Assembly (NCBI RefSeq): GCF_029784135.1
Contig: NC_073744.1
Location: forward strand, 102,173,303-102,237,302
Length of the DNA: 64,000 bases
From: Toxorhynchites rutilus septentrionalis
Lineage: Eukaryota; Arthropoda; Insecta; Diptera; Culicidae
Direction: 5' to 3'
How positions within the stretch are numbered: position 1 is the first letter of the stretch; every line of letters begins with the position of its first letter. A program made the position numbers and the translations under genes. Below are positions 23,602 to 32,414 of this stretch, piece after piece. The notes beneath the pieces were generated by a model that was given only the letters and a program-made list of their open reading frames with translations, was not told the DNA's origin and did not search any database.

Positions 23602-23975
23602 AGCCCTGAAAAGGGCCGTTGATTATATGCTAAGCTAATATAGCACGCTCTCCTCGGATACGATGGGCCAGCTGGATGTCCTTGGGCATGATGTGACGCG
23701 TTTTGCATGGATAGCACACAAATTGGTATCTTCGAATAAGCCTCCTGCAGCGTCATAACCGCGGAACTTTGGAAGCGCAAGTCGGTTTTGAAGTCCTGAG
23801 CGATTCCACGAACCAAATGCTGCAAAGGTAGCTTGCGGATCAGCAATTCGGTCGACTTCTGATAGCGACGAATTTCATGCGAAGTTCCCGGTCGATAGCG
23901 ATATGGCTTCTCCACCTATCCTGCTACTGGTGCGCTTATCCGAGCTGCTTTCGTGGTGCCTTACCACCGAAGGAC
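23602..23975 (-). pseudogene. Second histone H3 pseudogene of copy 1
   Basis: H3 text from SFGGKAPRK-like sequence (near 23960) through [19 protein letters not shown] and [17 protein letters not shown] to the C-terminus. It carries the same internal deletion and the same 1-nt frameshift as the neighbour at 22727. The stem-loop lies at 23602-23617. The 5' end is cut at 23975, where the recurrent CCAGGGGAACTGGCAGATTA module follows directly, so the promoter and first codons are missing. Confidence 0.88.
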
Positions 23976-24099
23976 TTGAATGTATTTTTCAATTCCCAGG
24001 GGAACTGGCAGATTATTTTTCAAGCGGAACCGTGGCATCACTCTCCTCCTGATGGATTCCCTTTTGGCCTTAGGTGCACAAACAGGCTCTTGGTGACAC

Positions 24100-24260
24100 C
24101 GTTCATCAGCGTTTTCATGATAAACGAAATTAGCTTCACAACAACAGCGACAACATGCTCCAATCGCTGTTCAATCATAACTGAGTGGGTTTACGAGCGG
24201 CGCTCGCTTATATACCGATTGGTGATTTCAATAGCCTGTTTTGAAAGCAATTTTAAGACT
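24100..24260 (-). promoter_or_regulatory. Histone-cluster-like promoter segment
   Basis: On the minus strand CACCAATCGGTATATAAGCG (complement of about 24206-24226) joins a CCAAT-type box and a TATA box, followed by a CGAGCG..CGCTCG palindrome. The same segment lies near 54838-54870 and 62432-62462. Its downstream sequence does not encode a histone that I recognise, so assignment to a histone gene is inferred only from its company. Confidence 0.45.
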
Positions 24261-24509
24261 ATTGAAACAAGTTTTTGGATCAAAAAGTAACAAGTGTATG
24301 ACGCGTAGACATTTTATCTTTCAAATGAAGTGTTTATCATACCATTTCTTTCAGTTGTTTAAGAGCTATTAACGCTCAAAATCTCGGTCTCCAGCGTAAC
24401 GCTTTCGTTCTCGAAACTTTGGTTTTACACCCCGGTATAGAAATGAAAGATGTAGTCCTACGTCAAAAAACAACTCTTTATATTACTATCTGATCAAATG
24501 TATAGGAAA

Positions 24510-26150
24510 ATGTTACGGAATATACTGATAGCATGGCTGACAGCTCTCACCCAAATACACAGTGATCCAATTTTAAATATCGTGGATCTTGGAAATAACC
24601 CAATAGTGTTAATCAAACAAATTAATTGCAAAATACAGACTGGAACAATAAACATTATACATCCAATCAACTTAGATCAAATTGAGGAAAGCGCAGAACT
24701 TGTAACAGCAAAATTTTATGCTCAACTAACATCAACTAACCCATTGCACGAAGTTATAAAATTCCGAATCAAAAAGCTGTACTCGTCCCTCTACGCATTA
24801 AAACCACAAAAAGCGCACCGACAAAAGAGATGGGATACAATAGGCACCGCGTGGAAATGGATCGCCGGTTCACCTGATGCACAGGACCTGAGAATAATCA
24901 ATTCATCTATGAATGACCTCATCAATCAGAATAATCAACAATATCAAATCAACGAAAATATCAACAACCGAATTACCCAACTGACACAGGCGATTAATCA
25001 AATAGCTAGTTCAATAAATAACAGTACGAAAGAATTGGATATTTTACAAGCAGTTACCACGATGTTGAACGTTGATATTGTCAATGAACTTTTAGATAAC
25101 ATTCAAGAAGCAATCGCACTCACCAGAATTTCTGTCATCAATAACAAAATTCTAACAACACGTGAAATAAATGTGATCAAATCTGCTCTTCAGGACCAAG
25201 GAGTAGAAATCAACTTTCCGGACGAAGCACTACAATTTGTCACACCCAAAATTGCCGTCAATAATGGAGACTTACTGTACATTCTGCACGTTCCCGAATT
25301 GGAAAACTCTACATCTACAATTACAAGAATTTTTCCGCTCATCGTAAACGATCAGATTATCAAAACCTACCCAAGCCACGTAATACGACATGGGCCGAAA
25401 CTCTTCAAAACCAGTAAACCTGAAGATTTTGTACAAAGATCACCCTACATTGACGAAATCGAAGATGACTGTATCAAACCAATCATACTCGGAAAGGAGT
25501 CTCGCTGCATCTCAATTTTCAAGAATGACACAATACAGCAGTTGATCAACGAAAACACTATATTAATCTCAAACGCCCGAAACCAGACACTCAAATCCAA
25601 CTGTGGACCTGATGATAGAGTTATCACCGGAAATTTCATAATCAAATTCGCAAATTGTACAGTCAAGTTCAACGGTCATAAGTTTCAAAATTCAGAAATA
25701 ATCGGTGAAACCGAAGTTCTGTACGGAGCACTTTATAACACTCTAATTCACTGGACATTACAAAAAGAGCATGACATTACAGAAATACGCGACACAGCAA
25801 TTATCAACAGACAGAAATTAGATCACATTCATTTACGACAGAATAGTCTTCGTTTCAGTCTATGGACAACATTCGGAGGAATTTCTTTGTCAACAGTGAT
25901 TTGCTTCATAGCCGTAATTCTTTGTATAAAGAATATTAACATTTGCCCAATATTAAAACTTGGAAGATCAAAATCAAACATCGATCCGAGACGGCTCGAA
26001 CTAAAGGAGGGAGAAGTTAACATTCCTCTTGAGACCACCTTGAATCGCCAACTCGACCGATTGCAGCAACATCAGCGGCAATTGGCGGAAACAATCATTT
26101 CATTGGAACCAGAACATCAACAAACAGCGCGATCATCATCCCACCAGTAA
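24510..26150 (+). CDS. env: Env of errantivirus A
   Basis: About 546 codons. I prefer ATG 24510 over 24498: in B and C the env ATG follows AG by 3-4 bases, and here TATAG ends at 24505. The envelope protein enters the secretory path and mediates fusion in this virus group. Visible features are a hydrophobic leader (LRNILIAWLTALT), a furin-type site RQKR near residue 112 followed by WDTIGTAWKWIAG, a polar N/Q-rich heptad region, and a C-terminal membrane segment (LSTVICFIAVILC). The stop lies inside the 3' LTR. The frame is open throughout, although gag-pol of this copy is dead. The upstream intergenic part is separated from it by two inserted elements. Confidence 0.88.
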   Translation: MLRNILIAWLTALTQIHSDPILNIVDLGNNPIVLIKQINCKIQTGTINIIHPINLDQIEESAELVTAKFYAQLTSTNPLHEVIKFRIKKLYSSLYALKPQKAHRQKRWDTIGTAWKWIAGSPDAQDLRIINSSMNDLINQNNQQYQINENINNRITQLTQAINQIASSINNSTKELDILQAVTTMLNVDIVNELLDNIQEAIALTRISVINNKILTTREINVIKSALQDQGVEINFPDEALQFVTPKIAVNNGDLLYILHVPELENSTSTITRIFPLIVNDQIIKTYPSHVIRHGPKLFKTSKPEDFVQRSPYIDEIEDDCIKPIILGKESRCISIFKNDTIQQLINENTILISNARNQTLKSNCGPDDRVITGNFIIKFANCTVKFNGHKFQNSEIIGETEVLYGALYNTLIHWTLQKEHDITEIRDTAIINRQKLDHIHLRQNSLRFSLWTTFGGISLSTVICFIAVILCIKNINICPILKLGRSKSNIDPRRLELKEGEVNIPLETTLNRQLDRLQQHQRQLAETIISLEPEHQQTARSSSHQ

Positions 26151-26425
26151 GACACATCATCGTTCGCTTTATCGCGAACCCAACTCCACACGCAGCGTGG
26201 AAGCGATAGAAGAGAATGCAGAATCAGCATCAACGATAACGGGACACCGATTGCACGCTTTCGATTCCCAGAAAATAGTATCTTAATTTATTTCTTAAAA
26301 TAAACTAAGAAATCGGCAGGCCTCTGTATAAGGAAATAAAATAAAGTTAGTCTAGATTTAGCGACCATCGAAAACGGTTAGACATTTTTTTAAAAAACTC
26401 CGAAGTTCATCGAGGGAACTTAACT
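26015..26425 (+). repeat. 3' LTR of errantivirus A
   Basis: 411 bp from AGTTAACATTCCTC to GGGAACTTAACT, preceded by the purine tract AAAGGAGGGAGA. About seven differences from the 5' LTR are visible (for example CATTTC for CGTTTC and GCGTGG for GCGCGG). It is followed directly by (TA)n. Confidence 0.93.
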
Positions 26426-26472
26426 TATATATATATATATATATATAATATATATATAAGTTAAGTTAAGTT

Positions 26473-26541
<69 letters not shown>

Positions 26542-26542
26542 T
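26426..26542. repeat. (TA)n tract with AGTTA-type interruptions
   Basis: A TA repeat broken by AAGTTAAGTTAAGTTAA (26458-26474), a triplet of the AGTTA word found at the ends of errantivirus LTRs. It separates errantivirus A from element E. Confidence 0.9.
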
Positions 26543-26733
26543 CAACCGCCATACGATGTATATCGCGCGTGCATATTGTTATAATCAATATTTGAAATAA
26601 AGTTAACCTGTAAACCTTTCCTTCTTACATGGGGGCTCGTCCGGGAAGGAGAGTTATTGAGACAGTGAAAGTGATGTCATTAAATGTCAATAAAATCAAT
26701 CACGAAAAATACGACGCAAATTGTGCGATTCAA

Positions 26734-27800
26734 GATGGAGGACCCAATTAACAGATTTGTGAGAGACGTTCACAAAGGTTGAAATCGTGCGAGAATGCGA
26801 GAAACGAGGATTGTCGACTACCGGAAATAAGAAGACGATGGCGAAGCAAATCATCAATCATGACGCAACGATGACTGCAAATGGCGACGGTGTTCCCATC
26901 ATCAACGACGAGATGAAGGGTAGCATCAAAAACGATGAAAAGTCCGGAGGCGCAAACGATGATATTTCTAACGATGAAGACAACGCATCCAACGATGAAA
27001 ACGATGATTTTAACGAACCACGAAGACGACGTTGAAACGCCAGGTGTACATCACCGGATCGACGCCGTACTCATTTCGGGATGTAGAAGACAGCATCGAT
27101 ACTTTCGGAGCTGACGATGGACAGGACGTTAAAATGTGGATGAACCAGTTCGAGATAATGGCGAATACGGCTTACTGGAACGACGACCAGAAGCTTATTA
27201 TGTGTCGGAAGAAGCTGGTTGGTACAGCACGGCGATTTGTGTCTTCCCAACGTGATATGATATCATTTTCGAAGTTGAAAAGTGCTCTTATCCGTGAATT
27301 TTACCCGTTCGTACGAGCAAGTGACATACACCGTACGCTAGCGGGACGTGAGAAGAAACCGATTCAATCAACACGAGATTACATTTATGAAATGCAACGA
27401 ATAGCTCTTGCCATCGATCTCGCGGAACCAAGTGTGTGTGAGTATATCGTCGATGGTGTAACAAATGACGAGTTTCATCGATCCCTGTTGTACGGAGCTC
27501 AGACGATCCGAGAGCTTAAGGAGAAATTACTCAACTTTGAGAAAGCACAGAGAAAAGCCGATACGAAACCGAAGCCGATACGACAGCGTAAATAGTAAAA
27601 AACAACGTCAAAAATCGGATTCATCGAAACAGAGCAGCAAACCCGACTTAAAACGGCATTGCTACAATTGTGGTGATGTTTCTCACGTTGCAAACGAATG
27701 TCCCCAGAAAAGTTTCGGTTGCAACTCTTTCGGTCATCTGTCAAAAGACTGCAGTATGAAGAAGAACAAAGAAAGCAACAAGAAAGCAGAATCAAAGGTG
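26734..27800 (+). pseudogene. Gag of element E (SAP-like N-terminus, CCHC knuckles), frameshifted
   Basis: ATG 26734 opens a frame that shifts near 26770 into VEIVRECEKRGLSTTGNKK, a SAP-like motif, then an acidic D/N-rich linker. It shifts again near 27010 into the capsid-like frame 27032-27595 (DVKMWMNQFEIMANTAYW, CRKKLVGTARRF). Near 27590 it moves on to the knuckle frame with CYNCGDVSHVANEC and a second knuckle whose first Cys-x2-Cys is damaged (CNSFGHLSKDC). It would package RNA if intact. It is dead by several frameshifts. Confidence 0.75.
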
Positions 27801-27829
27801 AACGTACTGCAAAACGTAAACATCAACAA

Positions 27830-29413
27830 ACCGTGTGTGATGGTGAAATTGTTCGGTCGTGAATTTCAAGCGATTATCGATACCGATAGTGAAATATCGT
27901 TAATCCGTAAAGATTTATGGTCAGAGTTATCGAAAAATGGTGTGCGTTTGGAAAAGTCGACATTGAGAGTACGCGGATACGGCGGCGGAATAAACGTTGT
28001 TTGCGGAGAGTCAAATCTCAATGCCGTTATTGATGGTGAAGATTATATTGTGCGTTTTTACGTTGTGCCGTTGTGCAATTGACATGCAGCTGTTGATCGG
28101 AATGGATTTTCTGAGTGGTGTTGATTATTCGATTACACCAAATGGTGCGCGTGTGAAGAAGCATTCATCGATGTCCGACGAATAAGAACAAGATGCCAAG
28201 TGGATCCGTCGCGTTGAAGAATACATAGAAGAAAATGAAATAACCGTTCCTTATCAGTATCGTGAGGAGGTTATAGAAATAGTTGAGAACTATAAGCCGA
28301 AAGATTCAGTTGTCGCTACGATCAGGTTGACGATTAATTTGAAAGATAACGATGTTGTTTGTGAAAACCCACGACGTTTGGCACACTTGGAAAAAGAAGT
28401 GTTGAAAAAGCAAATTGGTGAATGGATTGAAAGTGGAATAATCCAGCCATCTGAAAGTGAATATGCGAGTCCAGTTGTAGTCGTACCGAAGAAAGATGGG
28501 TCGTATCGTGTTTGTATCGATTACCGTAACTAAACAAAAAGGTAGTGCGTGACAAGTTCCCGATGCCTAACGTGGAGGAGCAAATCGATCGGTTGTCGGA
28601 GGCCCGCGTTTACACAACGCTCGATCTGAAAAACTCATACTTTCATGTGCCGGTAGATGAAAACAGTCGCAAATATACCGCTTTTGTAACAAGTTACGGG
28701 CAATACGAGTTTCTACGTGCTCCTTTCGGTTTGTGTACCAGTGGCAACGCGTTCGGTCGATTTATCGCTGCGGTTTTCAAAGATTTAATTAATGAGGGGT
28801 TAATGGTGGCATTTGTGGACGACGTTATCATTCCGTCCGAAAACGGAGAAGAAGGACTGGAAAAATTGAAGCGCGTGTTACAAGTAGCGGAGAATGCGGG
28901 GCTGCAGTTTAACTGGAAAAAATGTGTGTTAATTCAACGACGTGTAGAGTATCTTGGCTATACCATTCAGAGTGGCAATATACAACCAGCTCCAGCGAAA
29001 GTTGAAAAGTTGTTACAGTTTCCGCAGCTAACAACAGTAAAGCAGTTACAACGTTTTTACGGTTTGGCCAGTTATTTCAGGAAGTTTGTTCCAGCGTTTG
29101 CAAGTATCGCACGTCCGTTGTCTGTTATTTTGCAGAAAGGAAGTTTGTTTGAGTTCGATGATGCTGCTATAAATGCTTTCAACCGCGTTAAGGAGATATT
29201 AGCAAGTTATCCGGTGTTACGCATATTTAATCTTGAAGCCTGAATCCAAAGAAGCGTTGGCAGGTATCCTGATGCAAAAGGAGCACGATGATAACAAATT
29301 CCACCCTTGCTATTACTACAGCCCTCTAACTAACGGTGCCGAGAAAAATTATCACTCATTTGAGTTGGAAACGTTGGCTGTTGTGGAATCCGTCAGAAAA
29401 TTCCGATTCTACT
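27830..29413 (+). pseudogene. Pol of element E, first part: protease, RT, start of RNase H
   Basis: The protease reads IIDTDSEIS where DTGS is expected, so its active site is altered. A frameshift near 28075 leads into QLLIGMDFL. RT lies in 28327-28533 and 28545-29243, separated by a TAA after CIDYRN. Motifs are PVVVVPKKDGSYRVCIDYR, FLRAPFGLC, and FVDDVII as the catalytic box near 28815. RNase H starts at about 29240 after a further frameshift and deletion that removes the first catalytic Asp region. It is cut at 29413 by the DD37E element. Confidence 0.85.
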
Positions 29414-29414
29414 A

Positions 29415-30649
29415 AAAGGTGTGTCACATCAAATTGCATCACGGAAAAAACGCTGTAGAAATTCGCCCAGTAGACCGATCCTTTTGAAAATTTTAGACAG
29501 TAAAATAAAAACTATTAAACAACTTTTGGCATTTTCTTTTTATTCATACTTCGAGCCCAAGCCCGTATGCTCGCACCTTCCTCTTTACCCCTTACATAAG
29601 GTTCTGTACAACGTCAGGTTGTAGTTTTTTTTTGAACAGAAATCCATTTTCTCTTGAAGTCCGCCTCCGATTTGACAACTTTTGGAATCTTCCGGAGGGC
29701 CTGCTTCATAATCGCCCAATATTTCTCTATTGGGCGAAGCTCCGGCGCGTTGGGCTGGTTCATTTCCTTTGGCACGAAGGTGACCTCGTTGGCTTCGTAC
29801 CACTCCAACACGTCCTTTGAATAGTGGCACGAAGCGAGATCCGGCCAGAAGATGGTCGAGCCCTCGTGCTGCTTCAATAGTGGTAGTAAGCGCTTCTGTA
29901 GGCACTCCTTAAGGTAAACCTGCCCGTTTACCGTGCCGGTCATCACGAAGGGGGCGCTCCGCTTTCCGCAAGAGCAGATCGCTTGCCACACCATGTACTT
30001 TTTGGCAAACTTGGATAGTTTCTGCTTGCGAATTTCCTCCGGAACGCTGAATTTGTCCTCTGCGGAGAAGAACAACAGGCCCGGTAGCTGACGAAAGTCC
30101 GCTTTGACGTAGGTTTCGTCGTCCATTACCAGGCAATGCGGCTTCGTCAGCATTTCGGTGTACAGCTTCCGGGCTCGCGCCTTCCCCACCATGTTTTGCC
30201 TTTCGTCGCGGTTAGGAGCCTTCTGAACATTGTATGTACGCAGGCCCTCCCGCTGCTTGGTCCGCTGGACGAATGAACTTGACAAATTCAGTTTATTGGC
30301 GACATCCCGGACCGAACTTCTCGGATTACGTCTAAACTGCTTAACTACGCGCTTGTGATCTTTTTCACTGACGGAGCATCCATTTTTGCCGTTCTTCACC
30401 TTCCGGTCGATGGTTAGGTTCTCGAAGTATCGTTTTAGTACAATGCTTACCGTGGATTGGACGATTCCCAGCATCTTACCGATGTCCCGATGTGACAACT
30501 CCGGATTCTCGAAATGAGTGCGCAGGATTAATTCACGACGCTCTTTTTCGTTCGACGACATTTTTCCAAATTTACGAAAAATTGACAGTGAAGCATGGCC
30601 AACGTGATCTATACACTCTTATCTGATCTCTTATCTGTGACACACCCTT
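29415..30649 (-). mobile_element. ITmDD37E transposon inserted in element E
   Basis: A 1.2-kb Tc1/mariner-type element with inverted ends AAAGGTGTGTCACA (from 29415) and the complement of TGTGACACACCCTT (to 30649). TA lies at 29413-29414 and 30650-30651. It interrupts the RNase H coding region of element E, whose text resumes at about 30653 (FKIVTDCRAF). One transposase frame lies inside. DD37E elements of this type have been described from mosquitoes. Confidence 0.9.
29614..30561 (-). CDS. DD37E transposase (IS630-Tc1-mariner superfamily)
   Basis: 315 codons from an ATG at 30561. The enzyme cuts and pastes its element at TA sites. An N-terminal helix-turn-helix pair (SHRDIGKMLGIVQSTVS, then SVRDVANKLNLSSSFV) precedes the catalytic core. 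The acidic triad is MDDET, then WPDLASCHY, then RPIEKYW, with 37 residues between the second Asp and the Glu. A GRPR-like linker is not evident. The frame is open and about the expected length (usual range 330-350), so the copy may be recent. The C-terminus, ending WISVQKKTTT, lies 200 bp inside the element end. Activity cannot be judged from sequence alone. Confidence 0.9.
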   Translation of the reverse strand: MSSNEKERRELILRTHFENPELSHRDIGKMLGIVQSTVSIVLKRYFENLTIDRKVKNGKNGCSVSEKDHKRVVKQFRRNPRSSVRDVANKLNLSSSFVQRTKQREGLRTYNVQKAPNRDERQNMVGKARARKLYTEMLTKPHCLVMDDETYVKADFRQLPGLLFFSAEDKFSVPEEIRKQKLSKFAKKYMVWQAICSCGKRSAPFVMTGTVNGQVYLKECLQKRLLPLLKQHEGSTIFWPDLASCHYSKDVLEWYEANEVTFVPKEMNQPNAPELRPIEKYWAIMKQALRKIPKVVKSEADFKRKWISVQKKTTT

Positions 30650-30652
30650 TAG

Positions 30653-31587
30653 GAAACCAGTTTAAGATCGTGACTGACTGTAGGGCCTTCAAAGATTCGA
30701 TGTCTAAGAAAAAGTTGAACGCTCGGATTGCGCGATGGGTAGTGGATTTAGAGGAGTTTGACTACGAAGTTGAACATCGTTCTGGAGAAAAATTATCTCA
30801 CGTTGATGCACTTTCAAGAGCAAATGTAATGATCGTGCCTGCACCAATTATCGCAAAAATGCGTGCGGCACAGAATAACGACGACAGAGCAAAGGCAATC
30901 ATAGAAAAGATTGAGCAAGGCGAAAACATCGAAGAATTCACAGTTATCAATAATGTTTTATACGAAGGCGACGGTGAGTCTAGGCGATTGTACGTTCCGG
31001 AATCTATGGAAGCTGAAATGATTCGATGGGCCCACGAAAGAGGCCATTTCGGTGTTAAGAAAACGAAGGAGAGAATTGACGCCGATTATTACATACCAGG
31101 ACTGGAAGAGAAGGTTAGGCGCTGCATTTCCACATGTGTCGCTTGCATCGTCGGGAGAAGAAAAGAGGAAAACCTGAAGGAGAATTACATCCGATACCGA
31201 AAGGTGATGTTCCGTTGGATACGTCTCATGTCGACCATTTAGGACCAATGCCGTCAACCAGAAAGGCGTACAACTACATTTTGACGGTTATCGACGCTTT
31301 CACTAAGTTTGTATGGCTGTTCCCAACGAAGTCAACAACTACTGAAGAAGCCATAAAAAATTACGAATTATCACCGATAGCTCCGGTAACCCAAGGAGAA
31401 TTATATGCGATAGAGGAACAGCTTTCACATCCGCGTTGTTTTCAAGATTTTGTGGGATGAAAACATCGAGATCAAGTTCTGCACGAAATGCTACAAATGG
31501 AGTTACAAGCGAGTTTCGAAGAGGAAAGAATCAAATTGAACGGCACAGAGGAGTATCCAGAAATACAAGAGGAGAATCGAAAGTATT

Positions 31588-31588
<1 letters not shown>
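30653..31588 (+). pseudogene. Pol of element E, second part: end of RNase H and integrase
   Basis: This continues from 29413 after the DD37E insertion. RNase H has VTDCRAFKDS and HVDALSRAN. The integrase HHCC region is HERGHFGVKKT with CISTCVAC (31020-31150), and the core begins DTSHVDHLGPMPS. A frame change near 31190 and another near 31365 break it. The second catalytic region (IICD) is readable in a shifted frame at about 31390-31440. The coding sequence is lost in the TA tract at 31589, so the third catalytic residue is absent. Confidence 0.82.

Positions 31589-31637
<49 letters not shown>
31589..31637. repeat. (TA)n tract between element E and errantivirus B
   Basis: About 48 bp of TA repeat immediately before the AGTTATCAGCG start of the 5' LTR of errantivirus B. 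Confidence 0.93.
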
Positions 31638-31639
<2 letters not shown>

Positions 31640-32038
31640 TTATCAGCGAAGCCGACCCAATCCAACGGCTGAAGACGTTGCAACAACAACAAGAAGAACT
31701 AGCAACAACGTTATCATCATTGGTCAGCACTACGACGTAGCAACCGACAAAATCCCACGGCCATCAGCGAGAACTGCAACAACAGCATACCTGCACATAG
31801 CACATGAATTGCAACGCTAACAGTCACCTGAACCGAACACCTTCCTGCGAAGTCCGACGACGCGACAGCCCAAACGTAATGGAATTTGCTGATATAGGGA
31901 AATAGAGTCAGGGACTTAAGCTTTGCTTGAATGTTTATTGGAAGGAATAAATCAGTCTGTTTTAGTCGTTACTAGTGATCGGTCATAAATTGTGTTTGCT
32001 TTTTTAAAAACTTATCCATTATCCACTGATATGTAACT
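31638..32038 (+). repeat. 5' LTR of errantivirus B
   Basis: 401 bp, from AGTTATCAGCGAAGCC to TGATATGTAACT, identical by eye to 38749-39149. The polyadenylation signal AATAAA lies near 31948. The primer site TGGCGCAGTCGG starts at 32038. Confidence 0.95.
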
Positions 32039-32414
32039 GGCGCAGTCGGCGCGGATCAGTGTCAAGGTTGTAAAGTGTCGCGAGTGACTCCGGGAAGAAA
32101 CCATCCTTGACGGCATATCAAGGATCTGTGAAGAATACTCTTAGTGATTCATCCGGTACCCGATTTTGGCGGCTTGCCAAAATAATTGAGTGCAACTCGG
32201 CGGCCGCCTTACAACGATCCGGCGCTTCCACCATTCACTCAGGTGAGTAAACCCTTTTATTAATTTAATTTACCCCTTTCTACTTTCTGGCTACCTGGAA
32301 TCGGTACGCCAACTAACAATCTAACACCCTTCCCAAATAATATTAACTATATAACAAAGTGAAAATAACATTAAAGCATAGTGAACAAGTGATTATTTTT
32401 TGAACAAGTCCCGC
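32039..32414 (+). promoter_or_regulatory. Leader of errantivirus B with splice donor
   Basis: Untranslated leader. CTCAG then GTGAGT (GT at 32243-32244) is a strong donor match. Together with the acceptor just before env (AATTCCAG, ending 37282) it would give a spliced env RNA, as in gypsy-group elements. Confidence 0.65.

Larger units (their letters stand above)
21384..24464 (-). mobile_element. Histone-carrying repeat, H3-type copy 1 (3.1 kb)
   Basis: It lies between two A-runs (21374-21383 and 24465-24470). On the minus strand it starts GACGTAGGACTACATC (24464-24449), then has a histone-like promoter segment, an H3 pseudogene, a spacer with promoter, a second H3 pseudogene, a nested MITE, and the end module. 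The end module has TAGTCCTACGTCA (complement of 21421-21433), a hairpin with arms GGTTATA/TATAACC (21393-21413) and CTTCCTG. The same order recurs in 54596-59049. There is no transposase, so it is non-autonomous. The structure (subterminal inverted motif, hairpin near one end, T-tract target) recalls Helentron-type elements. It was inserted in the poly(A) tail of the R2-like LINE. Confidence 0.75.
11853..26425 (+). mobile_element. Errantivirus A (gypsy-group LTR retrotransposon with env), decayed and interrupted
   Basis: Two 411-bp LTRs flank gag, a broken pol, a small extra frame, and env. The 5' LTR is followed by TGGCGCAGTC, a tRNA-Ser primer site usual for the 17.6/297 errantivirus group. 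The purine tract AAAGGAGGGAGA precedes the 3' LTR, which abuts (TA)n. By eye the LTRs differ at about seven positions, so A is older than B and C. An R2-like LINE (about 18340-21383) and a histone-carrying repeat (21384-24464) sit between pol and env. Without these the element would be about 8.4 kb. Confidence 0.9.
26537..31588 (+). mobile_element. Ty3/gypsy retrotransposon E, truncated at both ends
   Basis: The end of a 5' LTR (to about 26629, with AAATAAAG) is followed by TGGGGGCTCGTCCGGGA (26630-26646), a tRNA-Pro-type primer site and thus unlike the tRNA-Ser site of elements A-D. A broken gag and pol follow. The left end is lost in a TA tract next to errantivirus A; the right end is lost in another TA tract next to errantivirus B. 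A DD37E transposon splits its RNase H. Many frameshifts show an old copy. There is no env. Confidence 0.85.
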
